NCBI GenBank assembly: GCA_000961585.1
Contig: LADN01000093.1
Location: forward strand, 1 to 56,289
Length of the DNA stretch: 56,289 nt
Direction of reading: 5' to 3'
DNA from: Peptococcaceae bacterium BRH_c4a
GTDB lineage: Bacteria; Bacillota; Desulfotomaculia; Desulfotomaculales; Desulfocucumaceae
The notes beneath the pieces are model-generated. The model made no database searches. It saw only the letters and a program-made list of their open reading frames with translations, and had not been told where the DNA came from. Shown piece by piece: positions 15,895 to 25,500 of this stretch (its first letter is position 1; each line of letters starts with the position of its first letter). The position numbers were made by a program, and so were the translations under genes.

Positions 15895-16677
15895 TTATAT
15901 TAAAGCTTTGTCTAAAGCAAACTGATAAACTGCATCCTTCCCCAATCTTCTGCCGTTGGCCCCAAAGGACCGCTCGTAAAAATTTACCCGCCCGCGCCGG
16001 TCAATCAGAAGAACGGTTGAAGCCCGGGTGCCGTAGGTTTCACCGCGGATAAAGATGGGGGATAAAAGCCTCTCCCACTCCAGGGAAACCCCTGTGCGGG
16101 GAAGTTCCTCATCCCTTGCAGGACCATCGTCGGAGAGCAGATCCAGCAGTCCTTCCGCCAGGTACGCCCCATCCCCTGCCAGTACCCTCCACATCCACTC
16201 TTTACCCTTTACCACCTTGGGCCAGGGGGTATCCGGCAGGTGATTGCTGATGCCGTAAATACCCGGACCCATTCTTTCAGGCCGCTTTGCCCTGCTGGAG
16301 CAGAACCAAAGTTCCTCACCCTCCATCAGCACAAGGTTGAAGCCGTTGTACCAACCCTTTACACCCTGCAAATTGTTAAGATACTCAGCAGATTTCCCGG
16401 AGGAGAAAAGATAATCCCTTACCAGCATTCCCCGGGAACCGGCGTTTGATCTATACGAGACCGGGTCCCGGAAATTGGTCAGGGCGGCAAAGCGGCCGCT
16501 GCGGGTAATTCCCAGCCACGTCCCCCTATGTTCCAGGTCCTTCCCGGCCAGCAATGCCGGCGCTTCATCCCAGAAGCGGGCCCCGGCCGTGGGTCTGGAG
16601 TAATACTCGTCACGGTTGGCGGCCACAACCAGAAAATAATCGGGATGATTATCATAAGCCAAAAGAATAAGGCACAT
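15895..16677 (-). CDS. NRDE/TANGO2 family protein
   Basis: The 260-aa protein begins MCLILLAYDNHPDYFLVVAANRDEYYSRPT. It shows the NRDE signature and a Cys directly after the initiator Met, as in the N-terminal-nucleophile-like TANGO2/NRDE family. HRGTWLGITRSGRFAALTNFRDP and GISNHLPDTPWPKVVKGK also fit. The frame is open to 16776, but AAAGGAG 7 bp before the ATG at 16677 and the need for Cys2 fix the start. The biochemical role in bacteria is unsettled; links to acyl-CoA or haem have been proposed. It lies upstream of the thioesterase gene. Confidence 0.9.
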   Translation of the reverse strand: MCLILLAYDNHPDYFLVVAANRDEYYSRPTAGARFWDEAPALLAGKDLEHRGTWLGITRSGRFAALTNFRDPVSYRSNAGSRGMLVRDYLFSSGKSAEYLNNLQGVKGWYNGFNLVLMEGEELWFCSSRAKRPERMGPGIYGISNHLPDTPWPKVVKGKEWMWRVLAGDGAYLAEGLLDLLSDDGPARDEELPRTGVSLEWERLLSPIFIRGETYGTRASTVLLIDRRGRVNFYERSFGANGRRLGKDAVYQFALDKALI

Positions 16678-16886
16678 AGCTATCTCCTTTAAATATACGG
16701 CGGTCTGGAATATACGCACCCAACATATTTCCACACAGCCCTTTTTATTCCCTCCCGGAAAAGTCCTTAAAGCCAATGAAAATGGTTGCGCCTGGACCTG
16801 TATAAAAGCTCATAATCCCGACAGTTAATTATTTTTAACTTTTCAATATATTACTGCTCTTTTAATTGACAAAGGAGTGAATTACC

Positions 16887-16946
16887 GTGATAAACTATGA
16901 GAAAAGGCAAAAAACCACTCTGGGCTGGGCCTCCAAACCAAGATGA
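16887..16946 (+). CDS. Possible 19-codon leader ORF upstream of the acyl-CoA ligase
   Basis: GTG at 16887 follows AAAGGAGTGAATTACC and reads MINYEKRQKTTLGWASKPR before TGA, 12 bp upstream of the ligase ATG. The ribosome site is better than chance. It could be a leader peptide, or the surviving start of a deleted gene fused to the ligase upstream region. No homologue is recognised. Confidence 0.3.
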   Translation: MINYEKRQKTTLGWASKPR

Positions 16947-16958
16947 GGAGGGACAGCA

Positions 16959-18506
16959 ATGTCGATAATCAATGTTGAACAAGGAGGAATTACTATCAGC
17001 CTAGCAGATCGAATCTTACAAAGCATTCTAAAATTCCCTGAACAAACCATTATATTTCATGACCAGGAAATCAAGTACTCCCACCTGTGGGACCAGGCGT
17101 CCATATTGCGCCAGGCTCTCCAGGAATCAGGAGTTAAGCCGGGCGATCGAATCGCTATTCAGCTGCCCAAATGCCTGGAATTTCTATACTTCCACTTGGC
17201 CAACCTGCAGTTGGGGAGTATCACCGTACCGCTGAACCCTACTTACACTCGGGAAGAAATCACCTGCTTTCTTTCCGATTCAAAAGCTAAGATTTTTATT
17301 GCCACCCCGGATAATGCCGCCAAAATCGGCGCTATTCTACCTATGCTTGCCCATTTACAGCATGTAATAGCGGTTGGCGCCAGTGAAAGCTTGAATAACG
17401 AAAAAGTGCTGGCCTACGATTCTCTCATTAAAACCAAGCCTTCTTCACAGGGTTTAACAGCCCGGCCCGCTGATACTGCGATGATACTTTACACTTCGGG
17501 AACTACAGGCCGTTCCAAAGGAGCCATGTTATCCCATGAAAACCTGCTTGCCAATATTGAATCTCTTCATATGGCGTGGGGTCATTCGGAAAATGATATT
17601 TTGCTTCATGTGCTCCCCATTTTTCACGTTCACGGCTTGGTGGTGGCCTTCCACGGGGCTGTTCACGCCGGAATGAAAATTATTATGCGCAAGCAATTCG
17701 ACCCGGCCGATACCCTGGCCTGCATTGAAAAACATCATTGCACAGTCTTTATGGGAGTTCCCACGTTGTATTACCGTTTGCTGAAGGCAGAGAATCCCCG
17801 CCAATTCAATCTCGATTCGATGCGGCTATGGATATCCGGGTCGGCTCCGCTTCCGGCTGCCGTCTTTGATCGCTTTAAACAGGTATTCGGCCACACGATA
17901 CTTGAAAGGTTTGGAATGTCCGAAACCTGCATGAATGTTTCCAACCCTCTTAACGGACCCCGTAAGCGGGGAAGCGTGGGATTGCCCCTTCCGGGGGTAT
18001 CCATTCGGCTCGCAGGACCGGATGAAAGCGATGTAGAACCCGGTGGTATCGGTGAGGTTTGGGTACGAGGCAAAAACGTTATGCAGGGATATTGGCAAAT
18101 GCCTGATAAAACCCGGGAGGCTTTTTCAGGGGAATGGTTAAAAACAGGTGATTTGGGCTATCAAGATGAAGAAGGTTATCTTTATCTGGTAGGCAGGGCA
18201 AAGGATTTAGTCATTTCCGGCGGTATGAATATTTATCCGACAGAGGTGGAAGATGTCATTGAAACCATTGAGGCAGTGGAAGAATCAGCTGTGATCGGCA
18301 TTCCCGACGATGAATGGGGAGAAAAAGTGATCGCAGTTGTCGTTCCCAAACCTAATCAAAGCGTTACCCCAGAGGAAATCGATCTGGTTTGCCGGGAACG
18401 CCTGGCGAATTATAAACGGCCCAAGGCCATCTATATAACAGATAAAATACCCCGGAATACCATGGGGAAAATCCTCAAAAGTCAACTCCGGGAAAGTTAC
18501 AGATGA
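16959..18506 (+). CDS. Acyl-CoA ligase (AMP-forming), malonyl/long-chain-type
   Basis: This 515-aa ANL ligase is one of few plus-strand genes here. It has the loop LYTSGTTGRSKGAMLSHENL (about 175), VLPIFHVHGLVVA, LERFGMSETCMN, the hinge LGYQDEEGYLYLVGRAKDLV and the C-terminal IPRNTMGKILKSQL with the catalytic Lys. The LPIFHVHGL segment resembles malonyl-CoA synthetase/FadD-like ligases, but the substrate cannot be fixed. AGGAGGG is 7 bp before the ATG. It stands alone: genes on both sides are minus strand, and the sequence after it is degraded. Confidence 0.92.
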   Translation: MSIINVEQGGITISLADRILQSILKFPEQTIIFHDQEIKYSHLWDQASILRQALQESGVKPGDRIAIQLPKCLEFLYFHLANLQLGSITVPLNPTYTREEITCFLSDSKAKIFIATPDNAAKIGAILPMLAHLQHVIAVGASESLNNEKVLAYDSLIKTKPSSQGLTARPADTAMILYTSGTTGRSKGAMLSHENLLANIESLHMAWGHSENDILLHVLPIFHVHGLVVAFHGAVHAGMKIIMRKQFDPADTLACIEKHHCTVFMGVPTLYYRLLKAENPRQFNLDSMRLWISGSAPLPAAVFDRFKQVFGHTILERFGMSETCMNVSNPLNGPRKRGSVGLPLPGVSIRLAGPDESDVEPGGIGEVWVRGKNVMQGYWQMPDKTREAFSGEWLKTGDLGYQDEEGYLYLVGRAKDLVISGGMNIYPTEVEDVIETIEAVEESAVIGIPDDEWGEKVIAVVVPKPNQSVTPEEIDLVCRERLANYKRPKAIYITDKIPRNTMGKILKSQLRESYR

Positions 18507-18518
18507 GTAGGCAAAAGG

Positions 18519-18617
18519 ATGGATGAATTTTTAGCAAACTACAGTACTTTACAAGCTTCTTCCCGCAACCCCCAGGGCATTCCGGCAGAAGCATATTTAA
18601 GCCGCCAGAAGCGGTAA
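18519..18617 (+). CDS. Possible 32-codon ORF after the ligase
   Basis: ATG at 18519 preceded by AAAAGG opens a short frame starting MDEFLANYSTLQASSRNPQG and ending at TAA 18615. It begins 12 bp after the ligase stop. It may be a small gene or a fragment; nothing was recognised. Confidence 0.2.
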   Translation: MDEFLANYSTLQASSRNPQGIPAEAYLSRQKR

Positions 18618-18635
18618 AGGCGCCATATCAGGGCG

Positions 18636-19053
18636 CTAGGTTCTGGACGTAGTCCCCTCCCAGGTACTGATCTTGGTTTCTGTTTTATCCTCCTCGCTGA
18701 ACCACCGGGAGGTTATGCACTTAGCCTCGGTGTAAAAGGCTACGCCGTCTTGGGTAAAAATGCACGACCCGTTGGCGAATTGGCTTGCGTTCATTTATCC
18801 AGTCAATTACAGACTTTTTATGGTCCGCCGAAACCACAGGCCCCAGATCGGTTTCCGGGTGGTGGGCGCACCCCACCTTGCGCTCCCTGGCGAACTTTAC
18901 CAGACCGGCGCAGCCGAAGCTGGAGTTTACGATCCCCAGAGCCGATCTCTCCAGGGCTGCGTCCTTTAACACAAGGCCGTGGTTTTTCGCCTCGCAAAGG
19001 GCCTGAACCCTTTGAATCTCCCTGGTTAAGACAATATCCAAGCCTTTTGACAT
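18636..19053 (-). pseudogene. Decayed aldehyde dehydrogenase (methylmalonate-semialdehyde dehydrogenase-like)
   Basis: Two minus-strand frames carry consecutive pieces of a CoA-acylating aldehyde dehydrogenase. The first has EAKNHGLVLKDAALERSALGIVNSSFGCAG and, after a deletion covering the active-site Cys, TDLGPVVSADHKKSVIDWIN. A frameshift near 18785 then continues as FANGSCIFTQDGVAFYTEAK and TSRWFSEEDKTETK to a TAG. The N-terminal cofactor domain and catalytic Cys are missing, so the gene is dead. This and CobO filler explain the 613-bp gap between the ligase and cobO. Confidence 0.75.
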
Positions 19054-19119
19054 AAGTCATCGGGTCAAGCTTCCCCTTTCGGCATAAGCATGTTTAACGG
19101 GCCAGTCATAAACAACCCT

Positions 19120-19650
19120 TTAATATTCTATTCCCTCACGGGCTTCTACCCCCTGGTAAAAGGGGTGTTTGACCAGGGTAATCTCGGTCACAAGATCGGC
19201 CGCCTCGATTACTTTTTCATGGGCATTTCTTCCGGTAAACACCAGTTCCACATGGGGTGGCCTGAGAGAGGTTAATTCCATTACCTGTTCAAGATTGACA
19301 AGGTTATAATAGAGAGCCACATTTATTTCATCCAGTATCACCATGTCGTAGCTGCATTCGGTCAGCACCTCCCTGGCTCGGGCAATGCCCTGGCGGGCCA
19401 GTTCCACGTCCTTCGGAGATGGGCTTTCTTCGTCCACAAAGGTTTCCAGCCCGTATTGTTCAATACTCAGCCCGGGCAGATATTTTTGTGCCGTTGTCAG
19501 CTCACCGTAGTAAGAACCTTTCATGAACTGAAGCATAATAACCTTGTGCCCGTGGCCCAGTGCCCTCATGGACAGGCCCAGCGAGGCGGTGGTTTTACCC
19601 TTGCCGTTGCCGGTATAAACCTGTAAAAAACCTCTTCTGTTATGAACCAT
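19120..19650 (-). CDS. cobO: Corrinoid adenosyltransferase (CobA/CobO/BtuR type)
   Basis: This 176-aa enzyme transfers adenosyl from ATP to cob(I)alamin to give adenosylcobalamin, the cofactor of the glutamate mutase encoded 10 kb away. The Walker A loop is VYTGNGKGKTTASLGLSMRA near the N-terminus. MVILDEINVALYYNL (Walker B) and TGRNAHEKVIEAADLVTEI follow, all typical of the CobA/CobO family. The frame is open to 19722 into the chemoreceptor gene, but AAAGGGAG before the ATG at 19650 supports this start. It lies 44 bp downstream of the chemoreceptor stop. Confidence 0.93.
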   Translation of the reverse strand: MVHNRRGFLQVYTGNGKGKTTASLGLSMRALGHGHKVIMLQFMKGSYYGELTTAQKYLPGLSIEQYGLETFVDEESPSPKDVELARQGIARAREVLTECSYDMVILDEINVALYYNLVNLEQVMELTSLRPPHVELVFTGRNAHEKVIEAADLVTEITLVKHPFYQGVEAREGIEY

Positions 19651-19693
19651 ACAAAAATCTCCCTTTGTTTTAAACTTATTTATTCTATAATGT

Positions 19694-21292
19694 TTATCCC
19701 TCTGGTATTTGTCCCTCTTCAACTCCGGACAGCTTAAACCTGCCTGACAGTTCCTGAAGCTCTATGGCAAGACTACTCAGGTTGTCGGCAGTGGTCGCCA
19801 CTACTTCCATGGCCGCCGTCTGTTGTTCGGCAGTGGCCGCCATGTTCTGCACGCTGGACGAAACCTGCTCAGCTGCCGCTGCAACGCTCTGCACCTGCCC
19901 GGTAAGGCCGTGCACCAGTTTGATGATCCCCCCCATGGAAGCGTCCACTTCTTCTACAACAAGCTTTCCCTGGACAACTTTATCCGATCCGACGGCTATA
20001 GCTTTAACGGCCTGGCTGGAACGTTCCAGTAATTTTTGAATCAGAATCCGGATTTTCTTTGCGGACTGATTTGACTCTTCGGCCAGGTTCCTGACCTCCT
20101 CGGCCACAACCGAGAAACCCCTGCCGTGTTCCCCTGCCCTGGCTGCCTCTATAGCCGCATTGAGGGCCAGCAGGTTGGTCTGCTCAGCGATACTAGTAAT
20201 CACATCCACAAACTGATTGATACTGCTTATGTCACCTTCCAGTTCATCTATTGCCCTGCGGGCTTCCATGGTTGATTCAGCTATATCCACTATTTCCCCG
20301 CAAATCTGGACCAGGCCCTGCTGGCCGGCATCAGCGCGGGATGCCATGTCAGAAGCAGCATCGGCCACCTCCTGGGCATTCTGGGCCACCTTTTCAACCG
20401 TGGCGGCTATTTCCCCGATGGTTGCCGCCGTCTGGCTGGCGCCGGCCGAGGTCTGCTGGGCCTGGGCGGCCAGCTGTAAAGATTGCTCCGAGAGTTTGCT
20501 GGCTACACTGGAAATTCTGAAGGCGAATTCGGTCAGGCTGTGCTTCATGTGGTTAAACGACTTGGCTACCTGGCCCAGTTCGTCGTTGCCCTTGACCTCG
20601 ATATCCGCTGTCGTCATGTCCCCTCCGGCGATAAGCGTCGCCTTTTCGCTCATGATAGCCAGAGGCCGCGTGATAGACCGCGACATAATAAACGCCACTA
20701 TAACCGATAGTATTATAGCCAGTGCTGCAATAATCAACGACGTAAAGGAAACTTCTTTCACCTTTTGTCCGCTCTGGGAGATATGTTGTGAAACGTTTTT
20801 TTCCTCAAATTCTACAAATTCGTCAATGGCCTTGCTCATACTATTTGCCAGGTTAATATTCAAAAGGCTGTATCTTACTATCTCTTCAGTTTTTTCGTTG
20901 TCTTTCAGGGACATCAGATCATTGGTGTATTTTTCGTACCCGGCCATTTTGCTCTGGATATTCTCCAGTAATGCTTTTGCCTCTATATTCTCTGACTTTG
21001 CGCTCATATTGCTGAAACGGGTGTGAAAATCCATTACACTCTGATTGTAGCTGCTGCGATATCTGGTGTCACCGGTTATCAGGTAATCCCGGGCGCTGTA
21101 ACCCGCCTCCAGAAAGCTGTTTTTCAACAAAAGCCCTTGCTCTTTCAGCCATATCTTATCGGCTATCAAGTCGTTGTATTGCCTGTCAGTTGCATTGATG
21201 GTATGAAGCAGGTAGCCCATAACAGCTCCCATTATGATCAGGATAATTATAAAACTGACTACCATCTTGCCTTTGATACTCAAAATTATCAC
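19694..21292 (-). CDS. Methyl-accepting chemotaxis protein
   Basis: A 532-aa transmembrane chemoreceptor. The first membrane helix is at about 10-31. A periplasmic-type helical sensor of about 150 residues (QYNDLIADK...[18 protein letters not shown]3/4HB-like) follows, and a second membrane helix lies at about 180-203. HAMP ([20 protein letters not shown]...[13 protein letters not shown]) comes next, then a long coiled-coil signalling domain with the conserved hairpin tip [26 protein letters not shown]. There is no C-terminal CheR-binding pentapeptide. The ligand is unknown. The start is GTG after GGATGGAG. No che genes are nearby. Confidence 0.95.
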   Translation of the reverse strand: MIILSIKGKMVVSFIIILIIMGAVMGYLLHTINATDRQYNDLIADKIWLKEQGLLLKNSFLEAGYSARDYLITGDTRYRSSYNQSVMDFHTRFSNMSAKSENIEAKALLENIQSKMAGYEKYTNDLMSLKDNEKTEEIVRYSLLNINLANSMSKAIDEFVEFEEKNVSQHISQSGQKVKEVSFTSLIIAALAIILSVIVAFIMSRSITRPLAIMSEKATLIAGGDMTTADIEVKGNDELGQVAKSFNHMKHSLTEFAFRISSVASKLSEQSLQLAAQAQQTSAGASQTAATIGEIAATVEKVAQNAQEVADAASDMASRADAGQQGLVQICGEIVDIAESTMEARRAIDELEGDISSINQFVDVITSIAEQTNLLALNAAIEAARAGEHGRGFSVVAEEVRNLAEESNQSAKKIRILIQKLLERSSQAVKAIAVGSDKVVQGKLVVEEVDASMGGIIKLVHGLTGQVQSVAAAAEQVSSSVQNMAATAEQQTAAMEVVATTADNLSSLAIELQELSGRFKLSGVEEGQIPEG

Positions 21293-21338
21293 ACTCCATC
21301 CGGTGAATATTGGTCAGCGCGCCCGTCAGGGTGTTTTC

Positions 21339-21974
21339 CTACTTAATATCCAACTTCCTGCGAAAATAGTGAGGTGTGTAGATCGCGGCCAGGGGGTTGT
21401 GCCCGGTGACCCTGTCTTTTGCCGCCAGCACAGTTACCGGGGCGGCGGAATGCATAATGAAAAGGCTGTCATGCCCAACACAAAGGCCCAGTAGTATGTT
21501 CAACTCGGTACCGGCCAGGTTCAGCACCATAGCTTGAGCAACCGGGTTGCACATAACCTCGAATTGGCCGGGACGCACCTTTTCCTCCTCTTTTATGCCC
21601 AGATCTTCCTTGGGTATAGAGCCGGTCTTGCATATCACAGATTCCACTGTAAAGCCGTTATCTTCGTATATTTTAACGACTTCCAGCGCCTCCCGGCGCA
21701 GGCCGTAGCAAAAAGCCAGTCCCAGCTTTGAGAATCCGGCCATCCGGGCGAACTCAATGATCTCCCGCACCCGGGGCCAAACACCGTAGCCGACCCCCTC
21801 CACCCTGGCCGCGCAGGAGGCATATTTGCCCTGGGCTTCCTCCCTGTAAGTACCTGCAGCCGTTCTGTAAACACCGTCATCTTTCAGCATGGGGCAGTTT
21901 TTAGGCAGCTTTTCCCTTTCACCCCCGTAACAGGCGTATACACCGCATTTTGCGCAGCTGGCCAAAAAAATCAC
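21339..21974 (-). CDS. DUF1847 cysteine-rich protein
   Basis: This 211-aa protein matches the DUF1847 pattern: SCAKCGVYACYG...KNCPM at the N-terminus (Cys 7, 10, 15, 27, probably metal-binding), RVREIIEFARMAGFSKLGLAFCYGLRREA, and GLCVGHDSLFIMHSAAPVTVLAAKDRVTGHNP. The function is unknown; the Cys cluster suggests zinc or iron-sulfur. The start used is GTG; an in-frame TTG three codons later is possible. It follows tctA by about 220 bp in the same direction and could be the last gene of the long operon. Confidence 0.88.
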   Translation of the reverse strand: MIFLASCAKCGVYACYGGEREKLPKNCPMLKDDGVYRTAAGTYREEAQGKYASCAARVEGVGYGVWPRVREIIEFARMAGFSKLGLAFCYGLRREALEVVKIYEDNGFTVESVICKTGSIPKEDLGIKEEEKVRPGQFEVMCNPVAQAMVLNLAGTELNILLGLCVGHDSLFIMHSAAPVTVLAAKDRVTGHNPLAAIYTPHYFRRKLDIK

Positions 21975-22063
21975 TTTCCTTCCGTTTTATTCGATCAGTC
22001 GGTAGGTTGCTGGCCAATATAGTAAGAATAGCCAATTTATGAAATAAGGACCGGGGAAACGAA

Positions 22064-22106
22064 GGGGAAATGTGCAAATTTTCTGCACAGTTCCCCGCGT
22101 TTTTTT
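22064..22106 (+). terminator. Plus-strand intrinsic terminator with no evident gene
   Basis: Stem GGGGAAATGTGCA / TGCACAGTTCCCC (one mismatch) is followed on the plus strand by GCG and seven T. Read on the minus strand it has no T-run, so it is a poor terminator for tctA, which ends 85 bp away. No plus-strand gene leads into it. Confidence 0.7.
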
Positions 22107-22191
22107 CCTGGTTAACCAGCAGGTTGCCCCCTGGTATGTAAGTCCGGTAAACAAACTTCTTCAAAGAGTCTATGGCTCATCGTAACTCCGT

Positions 22192-23703
22192 TTACTGCCC
22201 TAAGGTAGTCTGCTTTTGCCTGGACTTCAGCATTGGATAAAAGATAGTAAACAGCAGACCAAAAATTGAAATAAACATGACTACTCCGCTTATCGGTCTG
22301 GTGAAAAACACAGTCCAGTTATTTGAGTAGCTGATCATGGTGGTCAAGAAGGCCCGTTCGGCCAGCGGCCCCAGTATGGCGCCCAGCACCAGGGGCGCGA
22401 TGGGGTAATTATACCGCTCCATAACGTAACCGATCAGCCCGAAGACAACCATCATCCAGACGTCCGATATATTGTTGCGGATGGTAAAGGCCCCGATAAA
22501 GCACAGCACCATGATGAAGGCCGAGGAAACCGATTCCGGGGCGTCCAGCACCTTGCACATGGGTTTGACGGCCAGGTAGCCGATAATGGCCATGATTACC
22601 AGCGCCAGAAACACGGAGGCGTAAATGGTATAGACCATGTCCAGTGAAGTGGCGAACACCTGTGGGCCGGGCTGTATGCCATGCAGCAGGAATGCTCCCA
22701 AAATAACAGCCGTGCAGCCGCTGCCGGGTATACCCAGGGTCAGCAGGGGAATCAGCGCCCCTCCCACCGAGGCAGTGGCCGCAGTCTGGGAGGAAACTAT
22801 GCCCTCCGGCGCTCCCTTGCCCATTTCCTTTCTGTTTTTGCCGTACTGCTTTTCCATACCGTAAGATACGAAGGAGGCAACCGTGGCGCCGGCCCCGGGG
22901 ACCGACCCGATGATTGTCCCGATACCTATGCTGCGAAGGAAAAGCCCAATCTGCCCCTTGAATTCCAGCCAGGTGGGAAAGGTGGTTTTGACCTTGCCAA
23001 CCTGCTTAAGTGTCGGCGATACAAAACCCTCCTCAAGGCGCTTGAGGACTTCCGCCAAGGCGTAGGTGCCCACCATTACGGTCAGGTAGTCGATACCGTC
23101 CCGCAATATGGAGATCCCGAAGGTAAAGCGTTCGGCCCCGTATATGTCGTCTATCCCCACGGTGGCCACCAGAATACCGATAGCCAGGGAAATCACTGCC
23201 TGCCGGATCGTGCTGGTCCCCAGCACGATCACGCTGGTCAGGCCCAGAAACACGATGGCAAAGTATTCCGGGGTAGAAAATTTTAAGGCCACAATGGCGA
23301 AGGGTTCAGAAACGACAACCATTATGATGGCCGCCATCAGGCCTCCCCCTATAGCTGCGTAAAGGGTCCAGCCCAAGGCCTTGGCGGCCTGTCCCTGGCG
23401 GGCCATCGGGTAGCCGTCCCAGAGCAGTGGTACGTGTATGGGCTCACCCGGTATTTTAAAGAGTATCGAGGTGAAGGCCCCCCCGTAAGTACCTCCGATG
23501 TATATGGCCGTAAGTACGATGATAGCGTTGGTGGCGCTCATCGGGTAGGTGAACGGCAGGACCAGAATAACCCCCATGACCACGGTCAATCCTGGTAAAA
23601 CCCCTGAGATCAGCCCGATTAAAACGCCAACCACAAGGAGCAGCAGGGTAACCGGAGAAAGGCATTGCAGCAAACCCATACCTAGATGATAAAGAATGTC
23701 CAT
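22192..23703 (-). CDS. tctA: Tripartite tricarboxylate transporter large permease (TctA)
   Basis: This 503-aa membrane protein has about 11-12 hydrophobic segments. It is the transport subunit of a binding-protein-dependent secondary carrier for di/tricarboxylates. Family signatures GVLPGLTVVMGVILVLPFTYPM, GGTYGGAFTSILFKIPGEP and GSVPGAGATVASFVSYGMEKQY are present. It lies last in a tctC-tctB-tctA set with 42 bp after tctB. Its position at the end of a glutamate mutase operon suggests uptake of a C4-C6 carboxylate. Confidence 0.95.
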   Translation of the reverse strand: MDILYHLGMGLLQCLSPVTLLLLVVGVLIGLISGVLPGLTVVMGVILVLPFTYPMSATNAIIVLTAIYIGGTYGGAFTSILFKIPGEPIHVPLLWDGYPMARQGQAAKALGWTLYAAIGGGLMAAIIMVVVSEPFAIVALKFSTPEYFAIVFLGLTSVIVLGTSTIRQAVISLAIGILVATVGIDDIYGAERFTFGISILRDGIDYLTVMVGTYALAEVLKRLEEGFVSPTLKQVGKVKTTFPTWLEFKGQIGLFLRSIGIGTIIGSVPGAGATVASFVSYGMEKQYGKNRKEMGKGAPEGIVSSQTAATASVGGALIPLLTLGIPGSGCTAVILGAFLLHGIQPGPQVFATSLDMVYTIYASVFLALVIMAIIGYLAVKPMCKVLDAPESVSSAFIMVLCFIGAFTIRNNISDVWMMVVFGLIGYVMERYNYPIAPLVLGAILGPLAERAFLTTMISYSNNWTVFFTRPISGVVMFISIFGLLFTIFYPMLKSRQKQTTLGQ

Positions 23704-23745
23704 TTAATTTTGGCTCACCCCTTTCGGCCCGATAATAAGTCTAAA

Positions 23746-24318
23746 TTAATGTATGCCTAAAAGGCTGTAGATTATCAGGGTAAGGCCCTCAAATGGAGGC
23801 ACCCCGGTGGGCAGTGAAACGTAGACAACCTTGATGAACAGGAAGACGAAAAACAGCGTCCCCAATAAACTGCTTACAATTATAACCGTGTGCCTGCGGT
23901 AGCGGCCCGCATACATGAACCCGGCCAGGTAAAGGAAGGTGCAAATTGCAAAGCCGATAATATTGATCAGGAAAACGTAAGCCAGCGTCATCAGACAACC
24001 TATGAACAGCAGCATTGGATAGCGCTTATTCTCCTCTTCCGGAAGGCCGTCCTCCTCCTGGTTTGCTTGATCCTTATTGCCGAGAACTCCTTTTACCTCA
24101 CCGGCGGTGGATCCCTTGACCAGTCCCAGCACGATGTCATAGAAGGTCAGCACAATCACCAGGCCCAGCAGTAATCTGGGCCAGAAGCCCGGACCCAGCT
24201 GGCCTTCCCTGATGTCGTACTGGAAGTAACCTGCCAGGTAAAAAAGGTAGACGGCGGCCAGGAACAGGACCAGGTTAAAGGCTGCACCCTTTAACCTTTC
24301 AACTAAATTGTTCTGCAC
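23746..24318 (-). CDS. tctB: Tripartite tricarboxylate transporter small permease (TctB)
   Basis: A 190-aa protein with four predicted membrane helices (about 13-32, 45-65, 100-125, 140-165) and the short polar loop typical of TctB. FWPRLLLGLVIVLTFYDIVLG matches the family. It lies between the solute-binding protein (stop 21 bp upstream) and TctA. It has no independent transport function. Confidence 0.92.
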   Translation of the reverse strand: MQNNLVERLKGAAFNLVLFLAAVYLFYLAGYFQYDIREGQLGPGFWPRLLLGLVIVLTFYDIVLGLVKGSTAGEVKGVLGNKDQANQEEDGLPEEENKRYPMLLFIGCLMTLAYVFLINIIGFAICTFLYLAGFMYAGRYRRHTVIIVSSLLGTLFFVFLFIKVVYVSLPTGVPPFEGLTLIIYSLLGIH

Positions 24319-24338
24319 CCCTTGTCACCTCAGCTTTG

Positions 24339-25328
24339 CTATTTTTTGAGAAGAGCTTTCATGCTTGCCAGGTCCTCCTTGAAAAACTTGACGGCGTCTG
24401 CCGGTCCCAGGTAGCTGTCCTTGGTGCCGTACTGCTGATCCAGCCACTTCTGGTACTCGGGGGTGTCGTAGGCTTTTTTGAAGGCATCGCCCAGTTTCTT
24501 GACTTTTTCCGGGTCGGTCCCAGCCTTGATCATGACTGAGCGAGTCTGGGGCATGTAGATTTCCAGTCCCAGTTCCTTGGAGCAGGGCACATCCTTGAAG
24601 GCCGGGAAGCGCTCTTCGTTAAACACTATAATGGGGATCATCTGCTTCCCTTCGACATATTGGCGCACATCCCCGGCCTGCTCGTAAAGGGCGTCCACAT
24701 GGTCGCCTAATACCGAAACGTAGCGCTCACTGGGATTCGGGAAGGGTACTCCCTGAAGCTTTATGCCCTTGCTGGCAAGGAATTGCACGGTCATGTCGTC
24801 GGGGCTGCCCTGGCCGGTAATGCCGACCTTTATTTTCCCGGGGTTCTCCTTGGCTGCCTTTTCAAAGTCGGCCCAGTTCTTGTACTTGCCGTCGGCCTTG
24901 ACGAACAGGAAGGAGGGGGCCTTGATCATCCGGGCTACAGGTGTTAAGTCCTCGAACTTAAAAGGCGCCTTATCCCCGGCGGTGGCCAGGAGGGCGTGGG
25001 TGTCGGCGGTGTAGACCAATAGGCTGTAGCCGTCGTTTGGGGCTGCAAGCATCTTATTCATTCCGACGACACCGGTGGCGCCGGCCACATTGATCACGGG
25101 AAGAGATACGCCCAGGGCTTTTTCCACATGCGGGGCGCTGGTTCTGGCAGTCTGGTCGGCTCCGCCGCCCGGACCCCAGGGAACGATAAACTCAACCGGC
25201 TTGACTGGATATTTTTCGCCCGCCGCCTGCTGGGAAGGAGCCTTGGATTCCCCGCCGCAGCCGGCCAGGGAGACAGAAATCAAACCAACAATCGCCGCCG
25301 CTGTAATTAATCTTTTCCAACCTTTCAT
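24339..25328 (-). CDS. tctC: Tripartite tricarboxylate transporter solute-binding lipoprotein (TctC)
   Basis: This 329-aa extracytoplasmic receptor has a lipoprotein signal (hydrophobic residues 8-21, lipobox SLAGCG at about 24), so it is membrane-anchored outside the cell. YPVKPVEFIVPWGPGGGADQTAR is the Bug/TctC hallmark for carboxylate binding; INVAGATGVVGMNKML follows. AGGAGGTAC precedes the ATG. It is the first of the three transporter genes, 172 bp after the enolase-superfamily gene. The ligand is unknown; a dicarboxylate or amino-acid-derived acid fits the operon. Confidence 0.94.
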   Translation of the reverse strand: MKGWKRLITAAAIVGLISVSLAGCGGESKAPSQQAAGEKYPVKPVEFIVPWGPGGGADQTARTSAPHVEKALGVSLPVINVAGATGVVGMNKMLAAPNDGYSLLVYTADTHALLATAGDKAPFKFEDLTPVARMIKAPSFLFVKADGKYKNWADFEKAAKENPGKIKVGITGQGSPDDMTVQFLASKGIKLQGVPFPNPSERYVSVLGDHVDALYEQAGDVRQYVEGKQMIPIIVFNEERFPAFKDVPCSKELGLEIYMPQTRSVMIKAGTDPEKVKKLGDAFKKAYDTPEYQKWLDQQYGTKDSYLGPADAVKFFKEDLASMKALLKK

Positions 25329-25500
25329 TAACCGTACCTCCTAAAATATTTTTTTAAAACGGCCTTTGGAATCCCTCCTTTAAACAAGTATTAATAAGTC
25401 TTCAACTCCCCGGTCAGGTTATAAGCGCCTGAATCAGGCATCACTCCTATAAAAACCGTTTTACAGTGATTTACTCCACATTCGCCCCTGACACTGTTCC

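Noticed and set aside
21919-22164. 81-codon minus-strand ORF overlapping the DUF1847 start
   Set aside because: It overlaps the better supported DUF1847 gene in another frame, runs across a terminator hairpin and has no recognisable motif.
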